The position numbers and the translations under genes were made by a program. Below the pieces are notes generated by a model. It worked only from the letters and a program-made list of their open reading frames with translations. It did no database searches and was not told where the DNA came from. A stretch of DNA of 64,000 bases from contig NZ_DF967531.1 in NCBI RefSeq assembly GCF_000971475.1, positions 1 to 64,000 on the forward strand, given 5' to 3'. Shown here piece after piece: positions 20,171 to 28,855 of this stretch; positions within the stretch are counted from its first letter, which is position 1; every line of letters begins with the position of its first letter. Origin of the DNA: Sulfuricella sp. T08 (GTDB taxonomy: Bacteria > Pseudomonadota > Gammaproteobacteria > Burkholderiales > Sulfuricellaceae).

Positions 20171-21084
20171 CTTGCTGCTTCCTTGCCAGCTTGGCCCATG
20201 ATCCGCAAAAACACCTCCTCCAGATCCGGCTTCGACACCTCGAGCACATCCACCACCACGCTTGCCTCACGCAGGGTTGCCAGCACGACCTCCAATCCAC
20301 TGTAGTCATTCAGCACCAGATTAAAGCAACCCGCTTTCTCTGCGGCCAGCAGCGGCCGCAACACGTCGGGCAACCGGTTCGGATTGAGCTTGAGTCTAAC
20401 CTGGACTGCCGCATGGGCGCTGAGCAGGTTATGCGTGGTGTCGAGCGCGATGACCTGCCCCTCCTTCAGCATGGCGATACGACTGCACAGGGTTTCCGCC
20501 TCTTCCAGGTAATGAGTGGTGAGCACGATGGTGTGACCGTCGCGGTTCAGACGCCGGATAAACTCCCACAAATTCTGGCGCAGTTCCACGTCCACCCCAG
20601 CCGTCGGTTCGTCGAGCACGATCACCGGCGGCTTGTGCACCAGTGCCTGAGCCACCAGCACGCGCCGTTTCATGCCGCCGGACAGCAGGCGGGTGTAGAT
20701 GTCGGCCTTGTCGGTCAGACCCAGGTTGTGGAGCAGTTCATCGATCCAGACATCGTTCTTGCGCTGGCCGAAATAGCCGGACTGAAAGCGCAGCATTTCA
20801 CGCACGGTGAAGAAGGCGTCGTAGACCAGCTCCTGAGGCACCACGCCAAGGGCGCGTCGCGCATCGCGGTAGTCGGCCACCACGTCGTAGCCCATCACCC
20901 TGCTGCAGCCTTGCGTCGCACGGGAAAGCCCGGCCAGGATGTTGATCAGGGTGGTTTTTCCGGCGCCGTTGGGGCCGAGCAAGGCGAAAAACTCGCCCTG
21001 TTCCACCGTCAGATCCACGCCGCGCAGGGCATGTAGACTACCGAAGCGCTTATGCACTTCGCGAATTTCGATCGCGGGGGTCAC
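20167..21084 (-). CDS. ABC-2 type transporter ATP-binding protein
   Basis: The 305-residue ATPase carries Walker [14 protein letters not shown], the signature RLLSGGMKRRVLVAQAL and Walker B PPVIVLDEPTAGVD, followed by the H-loop VLTTHYLEEAE. A C-terminal extension of about 90 residues is typical of DrrA/YadG-like ABC-2 ATPases. It pairs with the permease at 19415 and lies 14 nt after mlaB, so it is probably co-transcribed with mla. Confidence 0.92.
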   Translation of the reverse strand: MTPAIEIREVHKRFGSLHALRGVDLTVEQGEFFALLGPNGAGKTTLINILAGLSRATQGCSRVMGYDVVADYRDARRALGVVPQELVYDAFFTVREMLRFQSGYFGQRKNDVWIDELLHNLGLTDKADIYTRLLSGGMKRRVLVAQALVHKPPVIVLDEPTAGVDVELRQNLWEFIRRLNRDGHTIVLTTHYLEEAETLCSRIAMLKEGQVIALDTTHNLLSAHAAVQVRLKLNPNRLPDVLRPLLAAEKAGCFNLVLNDYSGLEVVLATLREASVVVDVLEVSKPDLEEVFLRIMGQAGKEAAR

Positions 21085-21098
21085 GGCTGGATAAGGGC

Positions 21099-21395
21099 TC
21101 AGCCAGCTTCGGCCGGCTGGATTAAATCGAGTACGCTGTACAGGGTCGCCAGACTCTTCAGATTATCGGGAAGGTTGATGAAGCTGAGTTTGCGTTGATT
21201 GCGCTGGGCCTCGCGCAACCACTCCAGCACCAGACTGATGGCAGAGGAATCCACTTCCTCCAGCTGAGACAAATCCACCACCTGGCCATCGCCGACGAAC
21301 AGCTTCAAACCTTCCGACAACACAGCGTTGGCGTTGGCGATGGTGATCCGGCCTTGAATCCTGAAGTTGTCGCCGTCCGGTACGATCATATCCAC
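21099..21395 (-). CDS. mlaB: STAS-domain protein, MlaB
   Basis: This small cytosolic STAS protein stabilises the MlaFE complex. The 98-residue product has the STAS pattern VVDLSQLEEVDSSAISLVLEWLREAQRN, where the DSSA serine matches the phosphorylatable position of anti-sigma antagonists. It starts at GTG (21395) or at an ATG two codons in. It is the last gene of mlaFEDCB. Confidence 0.88.
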   Translation of the reverse strand: MDMIVPDGDNFRIQGRITIANANAVLSEGLKLFVGDGQVVDLSQLEEVDSSAISLVLEWLREAQRNQRKLSFINLPDNLKSLATLYSVLDLIQPAEAG

Positions 21396-21407
21396 ACAGT
21401 ATCCGAT

Positions 21408-22040
21408 TCAGCCTTTGGTACTCGAAGTTTCGGCCTGGTGATTCTTGTCGACCAGAACCTTGATCAGGCCGTCGATGCCGGACTGACGAATCTCGCTGGC
21501 GAATGAGCCGCGGTAATTGGTGACCAGGCTGATATTGTCCACCACCACATCGTAGACCTTCCAGCCGTCAGCATTTTTCTGCAAGCTGTAGTCGATGGGA
21601 ATAGGCTGTCCGCCGGGCTGCCTGACCACGGTCTTCACCGTGACATCGGTGTCCTCGGGCTGCATCCTCAGCGGCTTGTAGTCAATAATCTGGTTTTTAT
21701 AAGTGCTCAGTGAAGTGGAATAAGTACGCACCAGCAAGGCCCGGAACTCCTTCACCAGCGCATCCTGTTGCGCCGGTGTGGCCTGACGCCAGGATTTCCC
21801 CACTGCAAGCTGGGTCATGCGCTTGAAATCAAAATGGGGCAGCACCTTGGCATCAACCAGAGCGTAGATCTTCTGCTTGTTCCCCGACTGGATGTCCTTA
21901 TCCTTCTTGACGATCTCCAGTACATCCTGGGACGTCTCCTTGACCAGCGCATCCGGCGCCATTTCAGCCGCGACCACAGTTGCCGTAGCAAAAAAGAATG
22001 TCATCACAAGGAACAGGGTATGGCAAAACAATTTTTTCAT
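21408..22040 (-). CDS. mlaC: Phospholipid-binding periplasmic protein MlaC
   Basis: This periplasmic lipid shuttle works between the outer membrane and the MlaFEDB complex. The start MKKLFCHTLF is chosen because GGAG lies seven bases upstream and it opens a clear signal peptide ending near VVAAEM; the alternative start is TTG. The product has 210 residues, with FDFKRMTQLAVGKSWRQATPAQQDALVKEFRALLVRTYS in the core, typical of the Ttg2D/MlaC family. Confidence 0.93.
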   Translation of the reverse strand: MKKLFCHTLFLVMTFFFATATVVAAEMAPDALVKETSQDVLEIVKKDKDIQSGNKQKIYALVDAKVLPHFDFKRMTQLAVGKSWRQATPAQQDALVKEFRALLVRTYSTSLSTYKNQIIDYKPLRMQPEDTDVTVKTVVRQPGGQPIPIDYSLQKNADGWKVYDVVVDNISLVTNYRGSFASEIRQSGIDGLIKVLVDKNHQAETSSTKG

Positions 22041-22057
22041 AATGCGCTCCAAAACAA

Positions 22058-22567
22058 TTATTGTACTACGGCTTTTTTGTTGCCGCCTTGGGCTGACTTT
22101 TTGTCGCCACCATCATCAGCCGCTTTGCTGAAAAGGACCTGGCCGATCAACTGCTCCAACACCATTGCCGACTGGGTCAGCTTGAATTTATCGCCGTTTT
22201 TCAGATTTGCCTCGTCCCCCCCGGCTTCCAGGCCGATGTACTGCTCTCCCAACAGGCCGGAAGTCAGGATAGCTGCGCTGGTATCCTTGGGAAACTGGTA
22301 GTTTTTACTGAGACGAATTTCCACATTAGCCTGGAAGGTCTTATTGTCAAACTGGATGTTCGATACCCGGCCGACGACCACACCGGAGCTTTTCACCGGA
22401 GCCTTGATTTTGAGTCCGCCGATGTTGTCGAATTCGCCGTATACCTGATAGGTTTCAGATCCATCATAGCCACTGAGATTCCCCACCTTGAAAGCCAGAA
22501 TCAGCAACGCGATGAGTCCGCCCACCACGAAGGCGCCCACCCACATATCCAGTGTCGTCCGCTCCAT
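22058..22567 (-). CDS. mlaD: MCE-domain lipid transport protein MlaD
   Basis: It is anchored in the inner membrane and forms the hexameric lipid channel. The 169-residue product begins with a membrane segment (DMWVGAFVVGGLIALLILAF) followed by one MCE domain (about 40-130) with APVKSSGVVVGRV and SGLLGEQYIGLEAGG. The C-terminus is a short, basic, glutamine/glycine-rich tail. Confidence 0.94.
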   Translation of the reverse strand: MERTTLDMWVGAFVVGGLIALLILAFKVGNLSGYDGSETYQVYGEFDNIGGLKIKAPVKSSGVVVGRVSNIQFDNKTFQANVEIRLSKNYQFPKDTSAAILTSGLLGEQYIGLEAGGDEANLKNGDKFKLTQSAMVLEQLIGQVLFSKAADDGGDKKSAQGGNKKAVVQ

Positions 22568-22571
22568 AAAC

Positions 22572-23369
22572 CTACACTCCCCGAAACATGAATACCGTTA
22601 AAATAAAATCCAGGCCCAACACCGCCAGTGCCGACGTCACCACGGTACGCGTGGTGGCGTGTGATACGCCCTCCGCCGTGGGCGGTGCATCATAACCCTC
22701 GAACAACGCAATCGCAGTCACCGCAATGCCGAACGTGACACTCTTGATCACACCGTTCACAATGTCTTGTCTGAAATCAACCGCCGCCTGCATTTGAGAC
22801 CAGAACGATCCCTCGTCCACCCCGATCAGCACCACCCCGACCAGGTAGCCGCCGAACACGCCGACGGCGGAAAACATCGCAGCCAGCAACGGCATGGAGA
22901 TCACTCCGGCCCAGAAGCGCGGCGCCACCACACGTGAGATGGGATCGACCGCCATCATCTCCATCGCGGCAATCTGCTCGGTCGCTTTCATCAGGCCGAT
23001 CTCGGCGGTAATGGCTGAACCGGCACGGCTGGCGAACAGCAGGGCGGCCAGCACCGGCCCCAACTCGCGCACCAGCGACAGCGCCACCAGCGAGCCCAGC
23101 GCCGATTCGGAACCATATTTCTGCAGGGTTTCGTAACCCTGCAGCCCTAACACCATACCGACGAACAGGCCGGAAACCAGGATAATGATCAGCGACATCA
23201 CACCGCTGAAATAGATCTCGCGGATGGTCAGGTGAAAACGACGGAAGCTTGCGCCGGAACTGATCAGCGTCATCAGAAAGAAGCGGCTGGCGAATCCCAG
23301 GCGCCACACGCCATTGACCACCGTACTCCCGATGCTACGCAAACCGAAACCGACTTTTCTATGCGGCAT
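22572..23369 (-). CDS. mlaE: MlaE permease of the phospholipid ABC transporter
   Basis: This is the membrane subunit of the Mla complex. The start [12 protein letters not shown] is chosen because it gives the family length (265 residues) and overlaps the mlaF end by 11 bases; the open frame upstream is out-of-frame mlaF sequence. The core has [63 protein letters not shown], the defining MlaE region. Confidence 0.95.
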   Translation of the reverse strand: MPHRKVGFGLRSIGSTVVNGVWRLGFASRFFLMTLISSGASFRRFHLTIREIYFSGVMSLIIILVSGLFVGMVLGLQGYETLQKYGSESALGSLVALSLVRELGPVLAALLFASRAGSAITAEIGLMKATEQIAAMEMMAVDPISRVVAPRFWAGVISMPLLAAMFSAVGVFGGYLVGVVLIGVDEGSFWSQMQAAVDFRQDIVNGVIKSVTFGIAVTAIALFEGYDAPPTAEGVSHATTRTVVTSALAVLGLDFILTVFMFRGV

Positions 23370-24180
23370 AAGAGCTCTGAGCCTCCAACAACAAATCTTT
23401 CCTGTAAGGCGGGCTGGGATAATGGAAGGATACCGGCCCGTCAATCTCGCCCCACACGAACTGATGCACGAACGGCAGCTTGCTCGCCTTGATATCGTCA
23501 GCGGAGCCTTCCGCGACGACCACCCCGTCCGCCATGAAATACACGTAGTCCACAATCTTCAGAGATTCCTGAATGTCGTGAGTCACGATGATTGAAGTTG
23601 CCCCCAAGGCATCATTCAGATGCCGGATCAGGTTGCCGATCACCGACAGCGAAATCGGATCGAGACCGGCAAACGGCTCATCGTACATCATCAACATCGG
23701 ATCCAGGGCAATCGCCCGCGCCAGGGCCACACGCCGCGCCATACCCCCTGACAACTCGGACGGCATCAGCTTGTGCGCACCGCGCAGACCCACGGCATGG
23801 AGCTTCATCATGACCAGATCTCGGATCACGGTTTCAGGCAAATCGGTATGCTCGCGCATCTGAAAAGCCACATTCTCGTAAACGGAAAGGTCGGTAAACA
23901 GCGCCCCGAACTGGAACAGCATGCCCATCTTGCGGCGCATTTTGTATAGCTCTTCCTTATCCAGCCCGCCCACTTCCTTCCCCGCAACCTTGACACTGCC
24001 GGTAGTGGGCTTGAGCGCCCCGCCGATCAGGCGCAGCGTAGTGGTCTTGCCGCAGCCGGATAGCCCCATGATGGCGACGAGCTTGCCCCGGGGGATCTTC
24101 ATATTGATCCCCTTCAAGATTAGACGCTTACCGTAAGTGAAGTTTAGATCGCTGATTTCAACCAGATTTTCAGCAGGCAC
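23359..24180 (-). CDS. mlaF: MlaF ATPase of the phospholipid ABC transporter
   Basis: The 273-residue ATPase drives lipid transport. It has Walker [17 protein letters not shown], the signature [15 protein letters not shown] and Walker [16 protein letters not shown]. It starts at GTG in [19 protein letters not shown]. The C-terminal 25 residues after [17 protein letters not shown] match the MlaF-specific extension. First gene of mlaFEDCB; mlaA is not between mlaD and mlaC. Confidence 0.95.
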   Translation of the reverse strand: MPAENLVEISDLNFTYGKRLILKGINMKIPRGKLVAIMGLSGCGKTTTLRLIGGALKPTTGSVKVAGKEVGGLDKEELYKMRRKMGMLFQFGALFTDLSVYENVAFQMREHTDLPETVIRDLVMMKLHAVGLRGAHKLMPSELSGGMARRVALARAIALDPMLMMYDEPFAGLDPISLSVIGNLIRHLNDALGATSIIVTHDIQESLKIVDYVYFMADGVVVAEGSADDIKASKLPFVHQFVWGEIDGPVSFHYPSPPYRKDLLLEAQSSYAA

Positions 24181-24240
24181 GGGAATTTGTTCTTAAATAT
24201 GCGAAGCACGTATTCTAAACCAGCTTGACCCGGGCAACAA

Positions 24241-24708
24241 TCATAACCCCATTATCTCCAGCAGAGTCTTCACCTGATTCATCGCAGCCAGATCGTGATC
24301 GCGACTAATCAGATAGACCGGCCCCGTACTCTCGGCAAGCTTTTTCAGATCACCCGCCAAACGTTTCAGATCAAGCTTGCCTTCCAGCCAGACCACTTGT
24401 CCGCCGAACGGATCGATACGCGGCGCCAGCACCTCCAGCCTGGCCCTGTCGCCATCCGATAATCCGGCCGGATTGGGTTCGAGCACGAAACGAAACCGCG
24501 CCAGGGTATCCTCCACCAAGGCATTCAGGGTTTGCAGATCGAGGCCAGACCATTCTCCATAAGCCAGATAAACACAGGGGAAGGCGGTGTTGTAAAAAGT
24601 CAGACGCCATTCCGGCGGCATCCCATCCGGGTAGAAGCACCCCTCCCATTGCGGATGCTCCCAGCCCGCGCTGCCTATATAAAACGAGTGATTTGCTGAT
24701 TTTTCCAT
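24241..24708 (-). CDS. Short DUF72-like protein
   Basis: The N-terminus FYIGSAGWEHPQWEGCFYPD resembles the opening of DUF72 (YecE-like) proteins, which begin with a YIGTSGW pattern followed by FYP. DUF72 proteins are usually about 240 residues; this has 155 and ends in LVSRDHDLAAMNQVKTLLEIMGL without the usual C-terminal half. It may be a reduced relative or a truncated gene. It lies 60 nt upstream of mlaF on the same strand. Function unknown. Confidence 0.6.
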   Translation of the reverse strand: MEKSANHSFYIGSAGWEHPQWEGCFYPDGMPPEWRLTFYNTAFPCVYLAYGEWSGLDLQTLNALVEDTLARFRFVLEPNPAGLSDGDRARLEVLAPRIDPFGGQVVWLEGKLDLKRLAGDLKKLAESTGPVYLISRDHDLAAMNQVKTLLEIMGL

Positions 24709-24749
24709 CGGCTGGCATTATACCAAGTCATTATCATTTCAGCCTTGCC

Positions 24750-25466
24750 ATGCAGCCACCAGCCCTTCAATTTCAGCACGTCACCAAGCGCTACGGGGCA
24801 ACCCAGGTTCTGGGCGACCTCGATCTCGAAATTAGTAACGGCGAATTTTTCGGGCTAGTCGGTATGAACGGTGCCGGCAAAACCACGCTGATCAAATGCC
24901 TGCTCGATTTTTGTGCGCTTGACGGCGGCAGCATCGAAATTTTCGGCGTCAGCCATCGCCAGACCGAGGCGCGCAACACCCTGGCATTCCTGCCTGAACG
25001 CTTCATGCCACCGTATTACCTCACCGGCCAGGATTTTCTAAAATACATGCTGAAGCTGCAATCCCGGCTCTACGACCCGCTAGATGCAGCGACGATACTG
25101 AGCGCGCTCGACCTGGATATTTCCGCATTGAACCGGCCCGTGCGCGCCTACTCCAAGGGGATGACACAGAAACTCGGGCTGGCGGCCTGTTTTCTGGCAA
25201 GCAAGGAACTCTATGTACTTGACGAACCAATGAGCGGCCTCGACCCTAAGGCGCGCGCGTTGCTCAAAGCTCACCTGCAGGAAATGCGCACGGCCGGCCG
25301 CACGCTATTCTTCAGCTCTCATGCCCTGGCGGACGTTGAGGAAATCTGCGACCGCATGGCCATCCTGCATGATGGGGAAATCCGCTTTATCGGACCCCCT
25401 GCCGCCTGCTGCCGCCTGTATGGGACGAGCACACTGGAACAGGCTTACCTGAAGTGCATTGGTTAA
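24750..25466 (+). CDS. ABC transporter ATP-binding protein without adjacent permease
   Basis: The 238-residue ATPase has Walker A LVGMNGAGKTTLIKCLL, signature region RAYSKGMTQKLGLAACFL (SKGM instead of SGG) and Walker B LYVLDEPMSGLDPKAR. The start MQPPALQFQHVTKRYG is chosen over upstream ATGs with no conserved sequence. It resembles ABC-2/NosF-type ATPases. No permease adjoins it; the ABC-2 permease at 38186, on the same strand at the far end of the pilus cluster, is a likely partner (inference). Confidence 0.85.
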   Translation: MQPPALQFQHVTKRYGATQVLGDLDLEISNGEFFGLVGMNGAGKTTLIKCLLDFCALDGGSIEIFGVSHRQTEARNTLAFLPERFMPPYYLTGQDFLKYMLKLQSRLYDPLDAATILSALDLDISALNRPVRAYSKGMTQKLGLAACFLASKELYVLDEPMSGLDPKARALLKAHLQEMRTAGRTLFFSSHALADVEEICDRMAILHDGEIRFIGPPAACCRLYGTSTLEQAYLKCIG

Positions 25467-25535
25467 AGATTTTCCCTGTTCGGCTGTAATGGTTTTGTGG
25501 CACAATAATTCAATACCTTATCCGGCTCATTCTGA

Positions 25536-26936
25536 ATGTATCTAGACCACTTCGGCCTAAACCAATCCCCATTCAAGATCACTCCGAACACCGAGTTTTT
25601 CTATACTGGTGGCAACCGGGGCGCCATTCTGGACGCGCTACTCTATGCCATCACCCACGGCGAAGGCATCGTCAAAGTCACCGGCGAGATCGGCAGCGGC
25701 AAAACCATGCTATGCCGGATGCTGGAGAGCATACTGCCGGACAATGTGGAAGCGATCTACCTGGCCAACCCCAGCCTGAACCGGGACGAGGTGTTCCACG
25801 CCATCGCCGGCGAACTGGGCCTCGCCACCGAAGGCAAACGTGGCGGCGAAATCATGCGCCTGATGCAGAATTGCCTGATCGAAAAACACGCCGCCAGCAA
25901 GCAGGTGGTGCTGCTGGTCGAGGAGGCTCAGGCCATGCCCCTCGACACCCTGGAAGAAATCCGCCTGCTGTCCAACCTGGAAACCGCCCACCACAAGCTG
26001 CTGCAAATCGTCCTGTTCGGACAGCCCGAACTGGACGATCACCTCAACCTGCCGCAAATGCGCCAACTCAAGGAACGCATCACCCACGGTTTCAAGGTGC
26101 CGCCGCTCGACCAGAAGGACATCCCGGAATACCTGATGTTCCGCATGCGTGCAGCCGGGTACCACGGGCCAAACGTCTTCAGTACCGGCGCCATCAAACT
26201 GATCACCTCCGCCTCACAGGGCATCACGCGGCGCATCAACGTACTTGCCGACAAGGCGCTGTTGGCTGCGTTCTCGGAAAACACCCACAACATCCTGCCC
26301 AAGCACACCAAGGCTGCGATCGAGGACAGTGAATTCGCGCCGTCTGCCAGCACCGGGGTTCTAAAGGTTCTAAAAAAAATTGGCATCGCCGCCACTCTGA
26401 TCGGCCTTGGCATTGCGGTCGGCGCAGGCTGGCAGCATCTGGCCGGCAACCAAACCCGTCAACACGAAGCGACAGCATCCGCGCCACAGCCGGTTACAGC
26501 AACTGACCCTCAACCGGCTCCAGCCCCTGTCGCCCAGGTGAATCCGGCGCCGGCAACCAACACTGCTGCGGCGCAACAGAATGCCGCACCTGCTCCCGCC
26601 AGCCTGTTGCAGCAACGTCTTGACGCCACGCTAGCCTGGCTAGCCAATACCGATGGCGGGTATTACACGGTGCAGCTGATGCTGACAGACAGCGATGCCA
26701 TAGCCAAATTGGAGCAGATTCTCGGAAAAATCAGTCGCGAGACTGGTCTCGGGCAGATATACGTCTACCCCACCAGCATTACTGCCAAGCACCAATTTGG
26801 CATTACCCTGGGCAGTTTTTCAACACGCAATGAGGCGCAGGCATCAATCGAAAAACTGCCCCGCGATTACAAAACCAACAGGCCAATGCTGCGTACGGTT
26901 AAAGGTATCAGGGATGAAATGGCCAGACAGAAATAG
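25536..26936 (+). CDS. mshM: MshM/ExeA-like AAA ATPase with SPOR-like C-terminus
   Basis: A 466-residue ExeA-type protein thought to help assemble the secretin of MSHA-like pili. The N-terminal AAA domain opens MYLDHFGLNQSPFKITPNTEFFYTGG and has Walker A GEIGSGKTMLCRML and Walker B VVLLVEEAQAMP. A membrane segment (about 280-300) is followed by a Pro/Ala-rich linker and a C-terminal domain reading YYTVQLMLTDSDAIAKLEQIL and FGITLGSFSTRNEAQASIEKLP, which resembles a peptidoglycan-binding SPOR domain. It is the first gene of the cluster. Confidence 0.87.
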   Translation: MYLDHFGLNQSPFKITPNTEFFYTGGNRGAILDALLYAITHGEGIVKVTGEIGSGKTMLCRMLESILPDNVEAIYLANPSLNRDEVFHAIAGELGLATEGKRGGEIMRLMQNCLIEKHAASKQVVLLVEEAQAMPLDTLEEIRLLSNLETAHHKLLQIVLFGQPELDDHLNLPQMRQLKERITHGFKVPPLDQKDIPEYLMFRMRAAGYHGPNVFSTGAIKLITSASQGITRRINVLADKALLAAFSENTHNILPKHTKAAIEDSEFAPSASTGVLKVLKKIGIAATLIGLGIAVGAGWQHLAGNQTRQHEATASAPQPVTATDPQPAPAPVAQVNPAPATNTAAAQQNAAPAPASLLQQRLDATLAWLANTDGGYYTVQLMLTDSDAIAKLEQILGKISRETGLGQIYVYPTSITAKHQFGITLGSFSTRNEAQASIEKLPRDYKTNRPMLRTVKGIRDEMARQK

Positions 26937-27022
26937 GGTCGGCAGCCATTTGTCAATATTTAGAATTAAAAAACATTCATAACCTATTGATTGTTAAAAT
27001 ACCTAGTGGTAACCTTTCGCGC

Positions 27023-28855
27023 ATGAAGAACACCTTGCTTGCTCTTACCAGTTGCCTGCTACTTGTCGCCTGCGGCACGCAACCGATCACGCCGTCAGCC
27101 GGCCACATCAAAGATGAACCGCGCGCCGCCGGCAACATCCCGAAACCGGTGCAGCAGGCCGCGCCACTGCCACCGCCTAAAGCCACCCTCAAGGCGGAAA
27201 CCTACAGTGTCGTCGTAAACAATGTACCGGTGCAGGAACTGCTGTTCGCGCTGGCGCGCGACGCCAGAGTCAATGTCGATGTTCACCCCGGAATCGAAGG
27301 CAGTGTCACGCTCAACGCGCTCAATCAGACTCTGCCACAGTTGCTCACCCGCATCGCCAAACAGGTGGATATGCGCTACGAACTGGACGGTCCGAACCTG
27401 GTAGTGATGCCGGATACCCCTTTCCTGCGCAACTACAAGGTGGATTACCTCAACATGTCGCGGGATGCCACCAGCAACGTCAGTATCGCCACCCAGATCT
27501 CCACCACCGGCACCGGGACTGGCGCCGCAGGCGGCGGCACGGGCAACAACAATTCCACCACCTCCGTCACCAACAAATCCAACAACCGCTTCTGGGACAC
27601 CCTGGTACAAAACATCAAGGACATCCTGCGGGAAACAGACAAAGTCCTTCCCGAAGGCTCTTCCGAAACCACCACGGAACAGGCCGGCAACCAGAGCACC
27701 TCCGGCACGGGCGCCGCCGCGACGGCGCGGCAGGCTAGCAGCCGCAACAGTGCAACGCCGACCAATCTGGCCGGCAGCCCCAATCCAGCCATGCTGGTTA
27801 CCGACAACACCACCGTGACCCGGCGCACCACCTTCCGCGAGGCCGCTTCAGTCATCGCCAACCCTGAAAACGGCCTTCTCAGCGTGCGCGCCACTGGCCG
27901 CCAGCATGAAAAAATTCGGGAATTCATCGACCAGATCATGGCCAGCGCCAGGCGCCAGGTACTGATCGAGGCAACGGTTGTCGAGGTCAGGCTTTCCGAC
28001 CAGTATCAACAAGGCATCAACTGGTCCAGCCTGCGCAATGACAGTACCGGCTTCAACCTCACTCAAGGCCGGATCGGCACCCTGCCGTCGGGCGTTAATC
28101 CCGGCGTCACTCCTGGAATTTTTACGCTCGGCTACGCCAACCCGAACTCGGTAATCGGCAATATCGCCGCCACCATCCAGCTTCTGGAATCTTTCGGCAA
28201 TGTCAAAGTGCTGTCCAGCCCGAAGATTAGCGTACTGAACAATCAAACGGCTCTGCTCAAGGTAGTGGACAACAAAGTTTACTTCACCATCGGTGTGACC
28301 ATCACCCCAGCCACCGCGACCAGCGCACAGCTAATTGTTTACACCACCACCGTCAATACCGTGCCGGTAGGGTTCGTGATGAGCGTCACCCCCCAGATCG
28401 ACGATACAGACACGGTGACCCTCAACGTGAGGCCCACCATTTCCCGGATCACCGGCTACGTTAACGACCCCAGCCCGCCTCTCGCCGATGCCGGCGTGAT
28501 AAGCCCGATTCCTGAAATCCAGACACGTGAAATGGAATCCATCCTCAAGGTAAGCAGCGGCCAGGTGGCGGTCATGGGCGGACTGATGCAGGACTCCGTC
28601 GACAACCTCAAGGACGCCATTCCCGGTTTATCCAAGCTACCCTTGATCGGCGGCGCCTTTTCCTACCGTAACGAAACCAGCACCAAATCCGAGCTGGTGA
28701 TCTTCCTGCGCCCGATCGTTGTCAAGGAGGCGAGCCTGGACGGTGATTTCAAGGCCTATCGCAACTTCCTGCCCAATAAAGACACGCTCAAGGATCAAAG
28801 TGACGCAGAGAATCCCCTGAGTGAATCAGCCAAAATGGAAGCCGCTCGGCCATGA
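27023..28855 (+). CDS. mshL: MshL-like outer-membrane secretin
   Basis: This secretin would form the outer-membrane pore of the pilus. The start MKNTLLALTSC is chosen because it opens a lipoprotein signal ending in the lipobox LLVACG. The 610-residue product has an N-terminal STN/N0-like domain, a low-complexity Gly/Asn/Ser/Thr region (about residues 160-270), N1-type folds, and a secretin domain with VLSSPKISVLNNQTALLKV and GQVAVMGGLMQDSVDNLKDAIPGLSKLPLIGGAFSYR. Its stop overlaps the next start. Confidence 0.92.
   Translation: MKNTLLALTSCLLLVACGTQPITPSAGHIKDEPRAAGNIPKPVQQAAPLPPPKATLKAETYSVVVNNVPVQELLFALARDARVNVDVHPGIEGSVTLNALNQTLPQLLTRIAKQVDMRYELDGPNLVVMPDTPFLRNYKVDYLNMSRDATSNVSIATQISTTGTGTGAAGGGTGNNNSTTSVTNKSNNRFWDTLVQNIKDILRETDKVLPEGSSETTTEQAGNQSTSGTGAAATARQASSRNSATPTNLAGSPNPAMLVTDNTTVTRRTTFREAASVIANPENGLLSVRATGRQHEKIREFIDQIMASARRQVLIEATVVEVRLSDQYQQGINWSSLRNDSTGFNLTQGRIGTLPSGVNPGVTPGIFTLGYANPNSVIGNIAATIQLLESFGNVKVLSSPKISVLNNQTALLKVVDNKVYFTIGVTITPATATSAQLIVYTTTVNTVPVGFVMSVTPQIDDTDTVTLNVRPTISRITGYVNDPSPPLADAGVISPIPEIQTREMESILKVSSGQVAVMGGLMQDSVDNLKDAIPGLSKLPLIGGAFSYRNETSTKSELVIFLRPIVVKEASLDGDFKAYRNFLPNKDTLKDQSDAENPLSESAKMEAARP

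Noticed and set aside
27460-27780. Low-complexity Gly/Asn/Thr/Ser region in the secretin as an inserted element
   Set aside because: It keeps the frame, has local codon use like the rest, and such linkers are common between secretin N-domains.
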